Origin: Bradyrhizobium acaciae
GTDB taxonomy: Bacteria > Pseudomonadota > Alphaproteobacteria > Rhizobiales > Xanthobacteraceae
NCBI RefSeq assembly: GCF_020889785.1
Contig: NZ_JACMYK010000061.1
Location: 1 to 41,553, forward strand
DNA length: 41,553 bases
Reading direction: 5' to 3'
The notes under the pieces were generated by a model that saw only the letters and a program-made list of their open reading frames with translations, was not told where the DNA came from and made no database searches. The position numbers were made by a program, and so were the translations under genes. This document shows, one piece after another, positions 15,603 through 22,835 of this stretch. Position 1 is the first letter of the stretch. The number at the start of each line of letters is the position of its first letter.

Positions 15603-15631
15603 TTGACAAGCTACCTACCGGAAGGTAGGCG
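15603..15631 (+). promoter_or_regulatory. Promoter for the TetR gene
   Basis: A perfect TTGACA -35 (15603-15608) is followed after 17 nt by TAGGCG (15626-15631), a weak -10, only 7 nt before the ATG at 15639. The transcript would be almost leaderless. Operator 2 fills the spacer. Confidence 0.55.
15611..15628. promoter_or_regulatory. Operator 2 for the TetR regulator
   Basis: CTACCTACCGGAAGGTAG is an 18-bp inverted repeat with one mismatch. It lies between the -35 and -10 of the regulator's own promoter, the classical place for autorepression. It shares the CTACCTAC half and the 18-bp span with operator 1. Confidence 0.75.
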
Positions 15632-15638
15632 CGCGAAC

Positions 15639-16226
15639 ATGAAACCGGTGGCTTCGACCTCAGAACAGATTCTCGACGTCGCGCAGTCGCTCATCGTCGC
15701 GGGGGGCTATAACGGCTTCAGCTATGCCGATATTGCCGATGCGATCGGCATCCGGAAGGCGAGCATCCACCATCACTTCCCGACCAAGGCCGAGCTGGTT
15801 TCGGCGCTGGTGGATCGCTACAGGCAGCGGACGGAGCTGGGCCTGAAGTCACTTCGGGAGCAGTCCGCAAGCCCGGCCGCCCAACTGCAGTCTTACGTGG
15901 ACTTCTGGAAGGCGTGCATTGGAAATGCTTCGCTGCCCTTCTGCGTCTGCGCGATGCTTGCCGGCGAGATACCGATGTTGCCGGACGAGGTCGCATCACG
16001 CGTCCGCGGCCATTTCCATCATCTCGCGGAATGGCTGACCTCGGTGCTGCAAGCGGGCGCGAAGCAGCACCTGCTCCGGCTGGACCAGCGGCCGGAACAG
16101 GAGGCCCAGATGCTGATGGCGGCGGTTCACGGCGCGATGCTCTCTGCGCGGGCTTTCGACGATCCCGGGCTGTTTGCCGCAATCGTCGAGCCGCAGATCG
16201 CCAGGCTGCGGGCACCGGTTCGCTAG
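15639..16226 (+). CDS. TetR/AcrR family transcriptional regulator
   Basis: A 195-aa repressor with the TetR N-terminal helix-turn-helix at about residues 28-47 (SYADIADAIGIRKASIHHHF) and a helical C-terminal ligand domain. Two cysteines in FCVCAMLAGEIP occupy the ligand-domain region and could sense a thiol-reactive signal; this is speculation. ATG 15639 is used because the in-frame TTG at 15603 is the -35 hexamer. It is divergent from the DUF308-like gene, with matching operators at both promoters, so it likely represses both itself and that gene. Inducer unknown. Confidence 0.9.
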   Translation: MKPVASTSEQILDVAQSLIVAGGYNGFSYADIADAIGIRKASIHHHFPTKAELVSALVDRYRQRTELGLKSLREQSASPAAQLQSYVDFWKACIGNASLPFCVCAMLAGEIPMLPDEVASRVRGHFHHLAEWLTSVLQAGAKQHLLRLDQRPEQEAQMLMAAVHGAMLSARAFDDPGLFAAIVEPQIARLRAPVR

Positions 16227-16251
16227 AGAAGTCTGGGGCAGCCGCTCGCGC

Positions 16252-18516
16252 CTACTGTTCGCCGTCGCGCAGGCGCCGGTAGACGGCGCCAAGCACGTTC
16301 GAATAGTCGTCGGTCCAGACCCGCTGCTTCTCATCGGCATCGGTCTCGGTCCAGAGGTTTGACGATGCGAGCTTGCCGACATCGGCGTCCTCGCGCGCGG
16401 AGACCACGACCGAGGTCGAGAAGATATACTCGTTGTCGCGCCCGGAATCCTCGCTATAGACCCAGCTCTTCATGTCGTTGGCATCGGCGATGCCGACCAC
16501 GACGCTGGCGAGTTCGAGATGGCGGTTGGAGACGTGCATCACGACCGCGCCCTGCGGCGCCAGCTTCTGCTTGTAGATCGCCATCGCCTCTTCGGTCGCG
16601 AGATGGATCGGGATCGCGTCCGACGAATAGGCGTCGACGATGATGAGATCGTAGACCCCGTCCGGCTCCTTGGCGAAGGTCAGCCGCGCGTCGCCAATCA
16701 CCGGCTTCAGGTTCGGCTCGCAGTTCTGGATGTAGGTGAAGTATTTCGGGTCGCGCGCGGTATCGACCATCGACTGGTCGATCTCGAAGAACTTCCAGTC
16801 CTCGCCGGGCGCTGATGAACAGGTCAGCGTCCCCGAGCCGAGCCCGATGACGGCGACCTTCAGCGGCGCGCCCTTGCGCTCGCGGATTGCCGTGATCGCC
16901 TGCCCGATGCCGCCGTCCTTGTGGTAGTAGCTGATCGGTTCGGGCCTTCCGGTGACCGGCGTGCCGTTGTCGTTCTTGAACTTCTCGGCGCCGTGGATCG
17001 TGGTGCCGTGCATCAGCACGTGATACTGCCCGTTCGACGTCACCACGATCTTGTGCACGCCAAAGAAGCTGCGCACGGTTTCGACGCGGCCCTCGTCGGA
17101 CGGATAGGCGCGCAGCACCACCAACGCAACCACGACGGTGGCGAAGATCTTCCAGCGATTGGCATTGAGCGCAAGCGCGAGCAGCGCCGAGAGCACGCCG
17201 ACCGCACCGATCACCCAGACCCGGTGATCGTCGAGCCAGTTGAAGGTGCCGCCGGCCGAATAACTCGGCGCGATCAGCCCAACCGCCAGCACCGCAAGGA
17301 ACGGCCAGTACCAGGCGCTCCAACGCGGCAACCGCTCCGCGCCGCCGGGCGGACGGCACAGCGCCGCGAGCGCCAGCAGGATCGGATATTCGGCGACCCA
17401 CGAGAAAGTAAAAGGCGCAATGAGCCCCGCGAACAGGCCGCCGACCATGCCGCCGAACGACAGCGCGACATAGAAGCCGGTGAGATATTTCGCCGCGGGA
17501 CGGGTGCGCGCGAGTTCGCCATGACATGCCATCGCGATGATGAAGAAGCAGAGCTGATGGCCGCCGAGCGTCAGCAGCAGATTCTGCTCGCCGCCGACTG
17601 CGAGCAGGATCACGACGCCGGCGATCGCCAGCGGCTGCGCCCGCAGCATCCATTTGTGCGGCAGCAGCGGCCGCGACTGGAACACCAGCACCCAGGTCAA
17701 CAGATACAGCGACAGCGGCAGAACCCAGAGCAGCGGCGCGGCGGCGACGTCGGTCGAGATATGCGCGGTCACCGCGATCAGCAGGCCGGACGGCACGGCA
17801 GCGAGGAAGATCCAGCGCGCCCGCAGCGACCAGGACGGTGCCGGCGCTTTGGCGTCATCGACCTGCATGTTGAGCGCGCCGGCATTGGCCGGCGACCGCA
17901 GCAGCAACAGGCCGCAACCCGCGATCAGCACGATCAGCAGGCCATAGCCGCCGGTCCAGATCAGGTTCTGGGTGCGCAAGGTGAACATCGGCTCGAGCAG
18001 CACCGGATAGGACAGCAGCGCCAGGAAGCTGCCGATGTTCGAGGACGCGTAGAGGAAATACGGGTCGGGGCCGTTGGGATGGCCTGATCGCACGAACCAG
18101 GCCTGCAGCAGCGGATTGTTAGCGGCGAGCGCGAAGAACGGCAGGCCGATCGAGACCGCGAACAAGCCGAGCAGCCAGACCGCATAGCCCGAATTCGGCG
18201 GCTCGCCCCAGCCGCTCCTGATCGACAGCGGCAACGTCAGCAAGGCTATGACGAGCAGCACCAGATGCACCGCGATCGGCACGATGCGGCTGTTCAGCTT
18301 CATCAGGAGATGCGCATAGGCATAGCCGCCGAGCAGCAGCGACTGGAAGAACACCATCGCCACCGACCACACCGCCGGCGAACCGCCGAGCCTCGGCAGC
18401 ACCATCTTGGTGAACAGCGGCTGCACCGAGAACAGCAGCAGTGCACTGACGAAGATCGCAGCGGTGTAGACAACCAGCACCAGCCGGTTTCGCGAGGGGG
18501 ACGGCTCAGATGTCAT
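16252..18516 (-). CDS. Membrane-fused spermidine-synthase-like protein
   Basis: A 754-aa protein. Residues 1 to about 480 form a many-helix membrane domain starting LVLVVYTAAIFVSALLLFSV. The last ~270 residues form a soluble Rossmann methyltransferase-like domain of the spermidine synthase type: VAVIGLGSGTL (nucleotide loop), FFEIDQSMVDTAR, then VIGDARLTF and YDLIIVDAYSSDAIP. This is the fused MFS/spermidine synthase architecture seen in bacterial genomes. The usual polyamine-site Asp context (D-x-x-D-P) is replaced by DAYSSDAIP, so true spermidine synthesis is doubtful. It is convergent with the TetR gene, 25 nt between stops. The 237 nt upstream contain an AGCATGATC palindrome and no gene. 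Confidence 0.88.
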   Translation of the reverse strand: MTSEPSPSRNRLVLVVYTAAIFVSALLLFSVQPLFTKMVLPRLGGSPAVWSVAMVFFQSLLLGGYAYAHLLMKLNSRIVPIAVHLVLLVIALLTLPLSIRSGWGEPPNSGYAVWLLGLFAVSIGLPFFALAANNPLLQAWFVRSGHPNGPDPYFLYASSNIGSFLALLSYPVLLEPMFTLRTQNLIWTGGYGLLIVLIAGCGLLLLRSPANAGALNMQVDDAKAPAPSWSLRARWIFLAAVPSGLLIAVTAHISTDVAAAPLLWVLPLSLYLLTWVLVFQSRPLLPHKWMLRAQPLAIAGVVILLAVGGEQNLLLTLGGHQLCFFIIAMACHGELARTRPAAKYLTGFYVALSFGGMVGGLFAGLIAPFTFSWVAEYPILLALAALCRPPGGAERLPRWSAWYWPFLAVLAVGLIAPSYSAGGTFNWLDDHRVWVIGAVGVLSALLALALNANRWKIFATVVVALVVLRAYPSDEGRVETVRSFFGVHKIVVTSNGQYHVLMHGTTIHGAEKFKNDNGTPVTGRPEPISYYHKDGGIGQAITAIRERKGAPLKVAVIGLGSGTLTCSSAPGEDWKFFEIDQSMVDTARDPKYFTYIQNCEPNLKPVIGDARLTFAKEPDGVYDLIIVDAYSSDAIPIHLATEEAMAIYKQKLAPQGAVVMHVSNRHLELASVVVGIADANDMKSWVYSEDSGRDNEYIFSTSVVVSAREDADVGKLASSNLWTETDADEKQRVWTDDYSNVLGAVYRRLRDGEQ

Positions 18517-18681
18517 GAAAGCTCCGGCATGGACCCGGCGGGCGCCGGAGGCGGACGGTCCGGCGGCACCGCACCGGAGGAATTGAACTGAGCATATGGC
18601 AGTATCACGGACAAGAAACCGCGGTCACGTGGACTTGACGACGCGCCGCTGCGGCGCCACAGCACGCTGGATCCTTTCTCG

Positions 18682-18728
18682 AGCATGATCCTTTCGGAAA
18701 ACCGGTTTCCACTTTTCCGGGTCATGCT
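18682..18728. repeat. AGCATGATC palindromic repeat, copy 1
   Basis: A 47-bp imperfect palindrome with outer arms AGCATGA/TCATGCT and inner GGAAAACCGGTTTCC followed by CTTTTCCGG. A near-identical copy is at 21882-21930. I recall this element as very abundant between genes of Bradyrhizobium and other Rhizobiales. It lies 25 nt before the next start codon. Confidence 0.85.
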
Positions 18729-18753
18729 TTAATCACTGCTTCTTGAAGCGGAC

Positions 18754-20355
18754 ATGAACGAAACAGACGTCGTCATCATCGGTGCGGGGCACAACGGCCT
18801 CACCTGCGCGACCTATCTCGCGATGGCAGGGCTGCGGGTAAAGGTCGTGGAACGCCGCAAGGTGGTCGGCGGTGCCGCCGTCACCGAGGAGTTCTGTCCG
18901 GGCTTCCGCAATTCGGTCGCCGCCTACACGGTGAGCCTGCTCAACCCGCAGATCATTTCCGACCTGAAACTTGCCGATCAGGGCCTCAAGATCGTCGAGC
19001 GCCGCGCGCAGAACTTCCTCCCCGCACCCGACGGCGGCTACCTCTTGACCGGCGAAGGCCGGACCCAGCAGTCGGTCGCGAAACTCAGCCGGCGCGACGC
19101 AACCACAATCGGCGTGTTCTCGGCGGAACTCGAAGCCATCGCCGACGTGCTGCGCCAGTTCGTGCTGCGCGCGCCGCCGAACCTCGTCGAGGGTTTCGGC
19201 ATCGGCGCGATGAGCGAGGCCTTCAACGCGCTTGGCACCGCCAACATCCTGCGTCGGCTGTCGCTGGAACAGCAACGCAATCTGCTCGACCTGTTCACAC
19301 GCTCGGCCGGCGAGATGCTCGACGAGCGTTTCGAGAGCGACCTCGTCAAGGCGCTGTTCGGCTTCGATGCCATCGTCGGCAATTACGCCAGCCCCTACGC
19401 GGCCGGCTCCGCCTACGTGATGCTGCACCATGCATTCGGCGAGGTGAACGGCAAGAAAGGCGTCTGGGGCCATGCGATCGGCGGCATGGGTGCGATCACC
19501 CAGGCGATGGCAAGCGCCGCGCGCAGCCATGGCGTCGAGATCGAAACCGATGCGGGAGTCCGCGAGGTGATCGTCGAGAAGGATCGTGCCACCGGCGTGA
19601 TCCTCGACAATGGCGAGACGATCCGCGCCAGATATGTTGTCTCGAACATCAATCCGAAGCTGCTGTACACACGCCTGGTGCCGGACGCCGCACTGCCAGG
19701 CGAATTCCTCGCGCGCATCTCACGATGGCAGAATGGTTCCGGCACGTTCAGGATGAACGTGGCGCTGAGCGCCCTGCCCTCGTTCACCGCGCTGCCCGGA
19801 CAGGGCGATCACCTCACCGCGGGCATCATCATCGCCCCAAGTCTCGGTTACATGGATCGCGCCTGGCGCGATGCGCGCGAATTCGGCTGGAGCCGCGCGC
19901 CCGTCGTCGAGGTGCTGATCCCCTCGACGCTCGACGACAGCCTGAGCCCGCCGGGCCAGCATGTCGCGAGCCTGTTCTGCCAGCACGTCGCGCCGCAATT
20001 ACCCGACGGCAAGTCGTGGGACGACCATCGCGAAGAGGTCGCCGATCTGATGATCGCAACCGTGGACCAATACGCCCCCGGCTTCGCAGGTACCGTGCTC
20101 GGTCGCCAGATCCTGTCGCCGCTCGATCTCGAGCGGCAGTTCGGCCTGCTCGGCGGCGACATCTTCCATGGCGCGCTGACGCTGAACCAGTTGTTCTCGG
20201 CGCGGCCGATGCTGGGCCACGCCGACTACCGCGGACCGCTGCGCGGGCTCTACCATTGCGGATCCGGCGCCCATCCCGGCGGCGGCGTCACCGGTGCCCC
20301 CGGCCACAACGCCGCGCGGGCCGTCCTGGCCGACCATCGCGCACTGTTCGCATAG
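18754..20355 (+). CDS. CrtI/PYROXD2-like FAD-dependent oxidoreductase
   Basis: A 533-aa flavoprotein starting with a dinucleotide-binding fold, VVIIGAGHNGLTCATYLAMAG, and the acidic end of strand 2 (VERR), then VVGGAAVTEE. The C-terminal FAD motif is YHCGSGAHPGGGVTGAPG. Architecture matches the phytoene desaturase/NAD(P)-FAD oxidoreductase superfamily and, over its length, the PYROXD2-like group rather than carotenoid enzymes; no crt genes are present. Substrate unknown. Spacing from the palindrome to ATG 18754 leaves GAAGCGGAC as the only, weak, ribosome site. The gene faces the flp pilin gene in a convergent arrangement. Confidence 0.88.
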   Translation: MNETDVVIIGAGHNGLTCATYLAMAGLRVKVVERRKVVGGAAVTEEFCPGFRNSVAAYTVSLLNPQIISDLKLADQGLKIVERRAQNFLPAPDGGYLLTGEGRTQQSVAKLSRRDATTIGVFSAELEAIADVLRQFVLRAPPNLVEGFGIGAMSEAFNALGTANILRRLSLEQQRNLLDLFTRSAGEMLDERFESDLVKALFGFDAIVGNYASPYAAGSAYVMLHHAFGEVNGKKGVWGHAIGGMGAITQAMASAARSHGVEIETDAGVREVIVEKDRATGVILDNGETIRARYVVSNINPKLLYTRLVPDAALPGEFLARISRWQNGSGTFRMNVALSALPSFTALPGQGDHLTAGIIIAPSLGYMDRAWRDAREFGWSRAPVVEVLIPSTLDDSLSPPGQHVASLFCQHVAPQLPDGKSWDDHREEVADLMIATVDQYAPGFAGTVLGRQILSPLDLERQFGLLGGDIFHGALTLNQLFSARPMLGHADYRGPLRGLYHCGSGAHPGGGVTGAPGHNAARAVLADHRALFA

Positions 20356-20393
20356 AACGAATACGACGCACATCCTGCCGCGGCACGGCACGC

Positions 20394-20562
20394 TGTGGAC
20401 AGGGTTGTGGAGAAGCTGTGGGTCGACCGTGGTCAGAGCTCGTGTCCCATCGCGGGAGAAACGGTGAATATCCCGATGGACTGCCTGTGGAGCAGAGGCT
20501 GACAACCGGGGGACAACGCGGTTGATGTCTCGTTGATAAGCCGTCTGGAACTCTGTGGACAA
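20394..20562 (-). other. Cluster of five degenerate DnaA-box-like 9-mers
   Basis: Between two convergent genes, five 9-mers read on the minus strand as TTGTCCACA (20562), CTGTCCACA (20402), TTCTCCACA (20414), TGCTCCACA (20494) and CGACCCACA (20425). They match TTATCCACA at 8, 7, 8, 7 and 6 of 9 positions. All point the same way, and three are spaced 11-12 bp apart, about one helical turn. Binding is inferred only. Confidence 0.35.
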
Positions 20563-20568
20563 CCGGTC

Positions 20569-20603
20569 AAAAAGAAAGCACCGGGCGTCGTTGCCCGGTG
20601 CTT
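20569..20603 (-). terminator. Rho-independent terminator of the flp pilin gene
   Basis: On the minus strand AAGCACCGGGC (20603-20593) and GCCCGGTGCTT (20586-20576) form a perfect 11-bp stem around AACGAC, followed by TTCTTTTTG. It starts 24 nt after the pilin stop. This is the clearest intrinsic terminator in the window. Confidence 0.85.
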
Positions 20604-20626
20604 GCCTCAGAACGCGGTTTGCGAAA

Positions 20627-20791
20627 TTACTTGAGCGAGCCGGAAATCGTGCTGAAAGTTCCGCTTAGCGTGGTACCGACACCATTCACCGCAGCGATGA
20701 TGGCGATGGCGATACCGGTCGCGATCAGTCCGTATTCGATGGCGGTCGCGCCGGATTCATTCCGGAAAAACCTAACAATAAAAGCCTTCAT
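20627..20791 (-). CDS. Flp/Fap-type pilin, orphan
   Basis: A 54-aa protein reading MKAFIVRFFRNESGATAIEY, then GLIATGIAIAIIAAVNGVG and a polar tail ending SGSLK. The basic leader, the G-A-T-A-I-E-Y processing region with the invariant Glu-Tyr pair and the following hydrophobic helix are the Flp/Fap pilin signature; prepilin peptidase TadV/CpaA would cut after Gly14. It forms thin adhesive Tad pili, yet no tad/cpa genes are in this window, so assembly machinery must be elsewhere. AGGGCAGGG lies upstream of ATG 20791, and a strong terminator follows. The 171 nt between it and the divergent prmA gene are unusually AT-rich for this genome, as expected of promoters. Confidence 0.93.
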   Translation of the reverse strand: MKAFIVRFFRNESGATAIEYGLIATGIAIAIIAAVNGVGTTLSGTFSTISGSLK

Positions 20792-20962
20792 TGTAGCCCT
20801 GCCCTCAGTTGTGGTGCCCTTGGAACAACGGCGTTCCCGGTTCCGGAACTGGTACTACTACGGGGAAATCTAAAGTTGCCTTCATCGGGAACCTACCAAT
20901 TCTCGCGAAATTCAATTGAATCCCGGTTGAAATTTTAACAAAAACCGCGCTACCGGCCTCCG

Positions 20963-21847
20963 ATGACCCCGTCCACACACCGCGCCAGCATCACCCTTTC
21001 AGACGAACCGACCGCAAAGCGCGTGGTCGACGCGCTCTCGGAGCTGTTTTTCGAGGACCAGGCGGCGTTTGCGGCCTTCGAGCGGCCCGACGGCCGCTGG
21101 GACGTCACCGTCCATTTTGCCGAGCCGCCGGACCAGGCCTTGCTGCGCGAGCTGGTCGGCCAAGTCGTGCGGCCGGATGTCGCATCAACTTTGGTCTTTG
21201 ATACCGTGGAGGCGAAGGATTGGGTGAAAGCCAGCCTCGAGGACCTCGTCCCGGTCGCGGCCGGCCGCTTCATCGTCCACGGCCAGCATGACCGGCACAG
21301 GATCCCCGCCAACAAGCTCGGGATCGAGATCGAGGCGGCGCTCGCCTTCGGCACCGGCCATCACGGCACCACGCGCGGCTGCCTGCTGCTGCTCGACCAC
21401 GTGCTGAAGGCCTATCAGCCTCGCCGCGTGCTCGATCTCGGCACCGGGACCGGCGTGCTGGGGATCGCCGCCGCCAAGGCGCTGCACGGCAAGGTGCTGG
21501 CGAGCGATATCGACGCTCCGTCGGTCAGGGTCGCCGAGGAGAACGCCTGGCTGAACGGCGCTGGACACCTCGTGGATGTGATCCGCGCCACCGGCTTTGC
21601 GTCACCACGCTTCGCCGAGGACGGGCCGTTCGATCTCGTGCTCGCCAACATCCTCGCCAATCCGCTCCGGCAACTTGCCGGCCCGATGGCGCGCCACCTC
21701 GCTGCGTCGGCGCAGGTCATCCTCTCCGGCCTGCTGACGCACCAGGCACCGGCGGTCATCGCCGCCTATCGCGCCCGCGGGCTGGTGCCGCTGCGGCATC
21801 TGAAGATCGAGGGCTGGAGCAGCCTGCTGCTGCGCTCAAGATCATGA
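20963..21847 (+). CDS. prmA: Ribosomal protein L11 methyltransferase PrmA
   Basis: A 294-aa class I SAM-dependent methyltransferase that trimethylates ribosomal protein L11. The diagnostic segment AFGTGHHGTTRGC (128-140) corresponds to the PrmA G-T-G-x-H-x-T-T motif. SAM motif I is LDLGTGTGVLGIAAAK (157 on), the acidic loop is ASDID, and the catalytic-loop motif is VLANILANPL. Length fits the family (about 290-300). ATG 20963 lacks a strong ribosome site. A perfect 14-bp hairpin overlaps its stop codon. Confidence 0.93.
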   Translation: MTPSTHRASITLSDEPTAKRVVDALSELFFEDQAAFAAFERPDGRWDVTVHFAEPPDQALLRELVGQVVRPDVASTLVFDTVEAKDWVKASLEDLVPVAAGRFIVHGQHDRHRIPANKLGIEIEAALAFGTGHHGTTRGCLLLLDHVLKAYQPRRVLDLGTGTGVLGIAAAKALHGKVLASDIDAPSVRVAEENAWLNGAGHLVDVIRATGFASPRFAEDGPFDLVLANILANPLRQLAGPMARHLAASAQVILSGLLTHQAPAVIAAYRARGLVPLRHLKIEGWSSLLLRSRS

Positions 21848-21870
21848 TGCAAAATCGCATCATGATCTTG
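21837..21870 (+). terminator. Perfect 14-bp hairpin overlapping the prmA stop
   Basis: CAAGATCATGATGC (21837-21850) and GCATCATGATCTTG (21857-21870) are exact reverse complements around AAAATC. The left arm contains the prmA TGA. The following TCTTCTTGTC is pyrimidine-rich, so it likely terminates prmA transcription. Confidence 0.7.
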
Positions 21871-21881
21871 TCTTCTTGTCT

Positions 21882-21930
21882 GAGCATGATCTTTTCGGAA
21901 AACCGGTTCCCACTTTTCCGGATCATGCTC
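21882..21930. repeat. AGCATGATC palindromic repeat, copy 2
   Basis: GAGCATGATC...GATCATGCTC with the same core (TTTTCGGAAAACCGGTTCCC, then ACTTTTCCG) as the copy at 18682. It ends 3 nt before the ATG of the cysteine-cluster gene, leaving no room for a native ribosome binding site there. Confidence 0.85.
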
Positions 21931-21933
21931 TAA

Positions 21934-22440
21934 ATGACCGCCCCCGGCAGACAGTGCGGCGACTGCACGCTCTGCTCCAAGGTGATGGCGATCGAGGAAC
22001 TGGCGAAGCCCGCCAATACATGGTGTCCGCATTGCAAGCCGGGGCGCGGCTGCCGGATCTACCCAAGCCGGCCGGCGGAGTGCCGCACGTTCAGCTGCGT
22101 CTGGCTGCTCAATGAACTGCTGGAGGAGCACTGGAAGCCCTCCAGATCGAAGCTTGTCCTGACCACGTCGGACGACGGTCTCGAGGTCCGATGCGATCCG
22201 GGCTTCCCCGACGCCTGGCGCAGGGAGCCGTTTCGCAACGAGCTCAGGGAATGGACCGTATCCGGCGAGACGCTCGACATGACCGTCGTCGTGATCGTCG
22301 GCCAGCGCATGACGCTGCTGACGCGAGAGCGCGAATTCGATCTCGGTATCGTCGGCCCCGATGAGCGGATCGTGCGCGAACTCGACGGCACCAGGGTCGT
22401 CAATGCGACCGTGGTGAAGGCATCGGACCTCGCGCAGTAG
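21934..22440 (+). CDS. YkgJ-like cysteine-cluster protein
   Basis: A 168-aa protein with eight cysteines all within its first 55 residues: C8, C11, C14, C31, C34, C40, C50 and C55. The pattern C-x2-C-x2-C, CPHC, C-R-I-Y-x-x-R-P, then ECRTFSC follows the CxxCxxCC zinc/iron-chelating (YkgJ, PF03692) family, though the fourth cysteine of the first cluster is a serine here. The C-terminal ~110 residues have no cysteine and no known domain. Metal binding is likely; function unknown. ATG 21934 directly follows a palindromic repeat and has no ribosome site; Met18 (21985) would lose the first cluster, so the longer form is preferred. Confidence 0.8.
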   Translation: MTAPGRQCGDCTLCSKVMAIEELAKPANTWCPHCKPGRGCRIYPSRPAECRTFSCVWLLNELLEEHWKPSRSKLVLTTSDDGLEVRCDPGFPDAWRREPFRNELREWTVSGETLDMTVVVIVGQRMTLLTREREFDLGIVGPDERIVRELDGTRVVNATVVKASDLAQ

Positions 22441-22458
22441 ACGCAATCTGCGGACTGG

Positions 22459-22644
22459 TTATTTGGGCGCACCGGAATCGCGGCCCGCCGCCTCGACCTT
22501 GTCCTGACTGGCTGCGCGCCGGGCGCGCGCCTCGGCAAAGCGATCCAGCATCTGGACGATGACGCCACGCGGCTTCTGTTCGACCGGCGCGATCGGGCCG
22601 CGGGGGATCGGCGGCGAGATCTTCTCAAACGTGAATGCAGGCAT
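22459..22644 (-). CDS. Short uncharacterised protein
   Basis: A 61-aa protein starting MPAFTFEKISPPIPRGPIAP and ending in a charged Ala/Arg-rich helix (RFAEARARRAASQDKVEAAG). The start at 22644 has GAGGAG about 8 nt upstream on the minus strand, much better than the longer in-frame Met at 22704. No domain is recognised. It is convergent with the cysteine-cluster gene, 18 nt apart. The 191 nt from its start to the aminopeptidase start contain no other gene. Confidence 0.7.
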   Translation of the reverse strand: MPAFTFEKISPPIPRGPIAPVEQKPRGVIVQMLDRFAEARARRAASQDKVEAAGRDSGAPK

Positions 22645-22835
22645 CGTGCATCTCCTCACCGTTGAGTTGAGACACTCCTGGACACTCCCCGTACGCTTGA
22701 CCATCGACGTGCAGTGGACATCGTCCGGTCAGGTCTACTATGCCATGTTTCAAGCAGAAGTTATGCCAAAAATATGGTCACGCTTGACTGCGCTTGCGCG
22801 AAGCTCATGCTCGACCCGAAGAGAGTACGACAGCG

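Noticed and set aside
15603..15638. TTG 15603 as the start of the TetR gene
   Set aside because: TTGACA there is a perfect -35 hexamer, operator 2 follows directly, and the in-frame ATG at 15639 gives a normal TetR N-terminus.
16252..18516. Annotating the fused protein as spermidine synthase (speE)
   Set aside because: The membrane fusion and changed active-site context make the specific reaction unsafe; only the family-level name is given.
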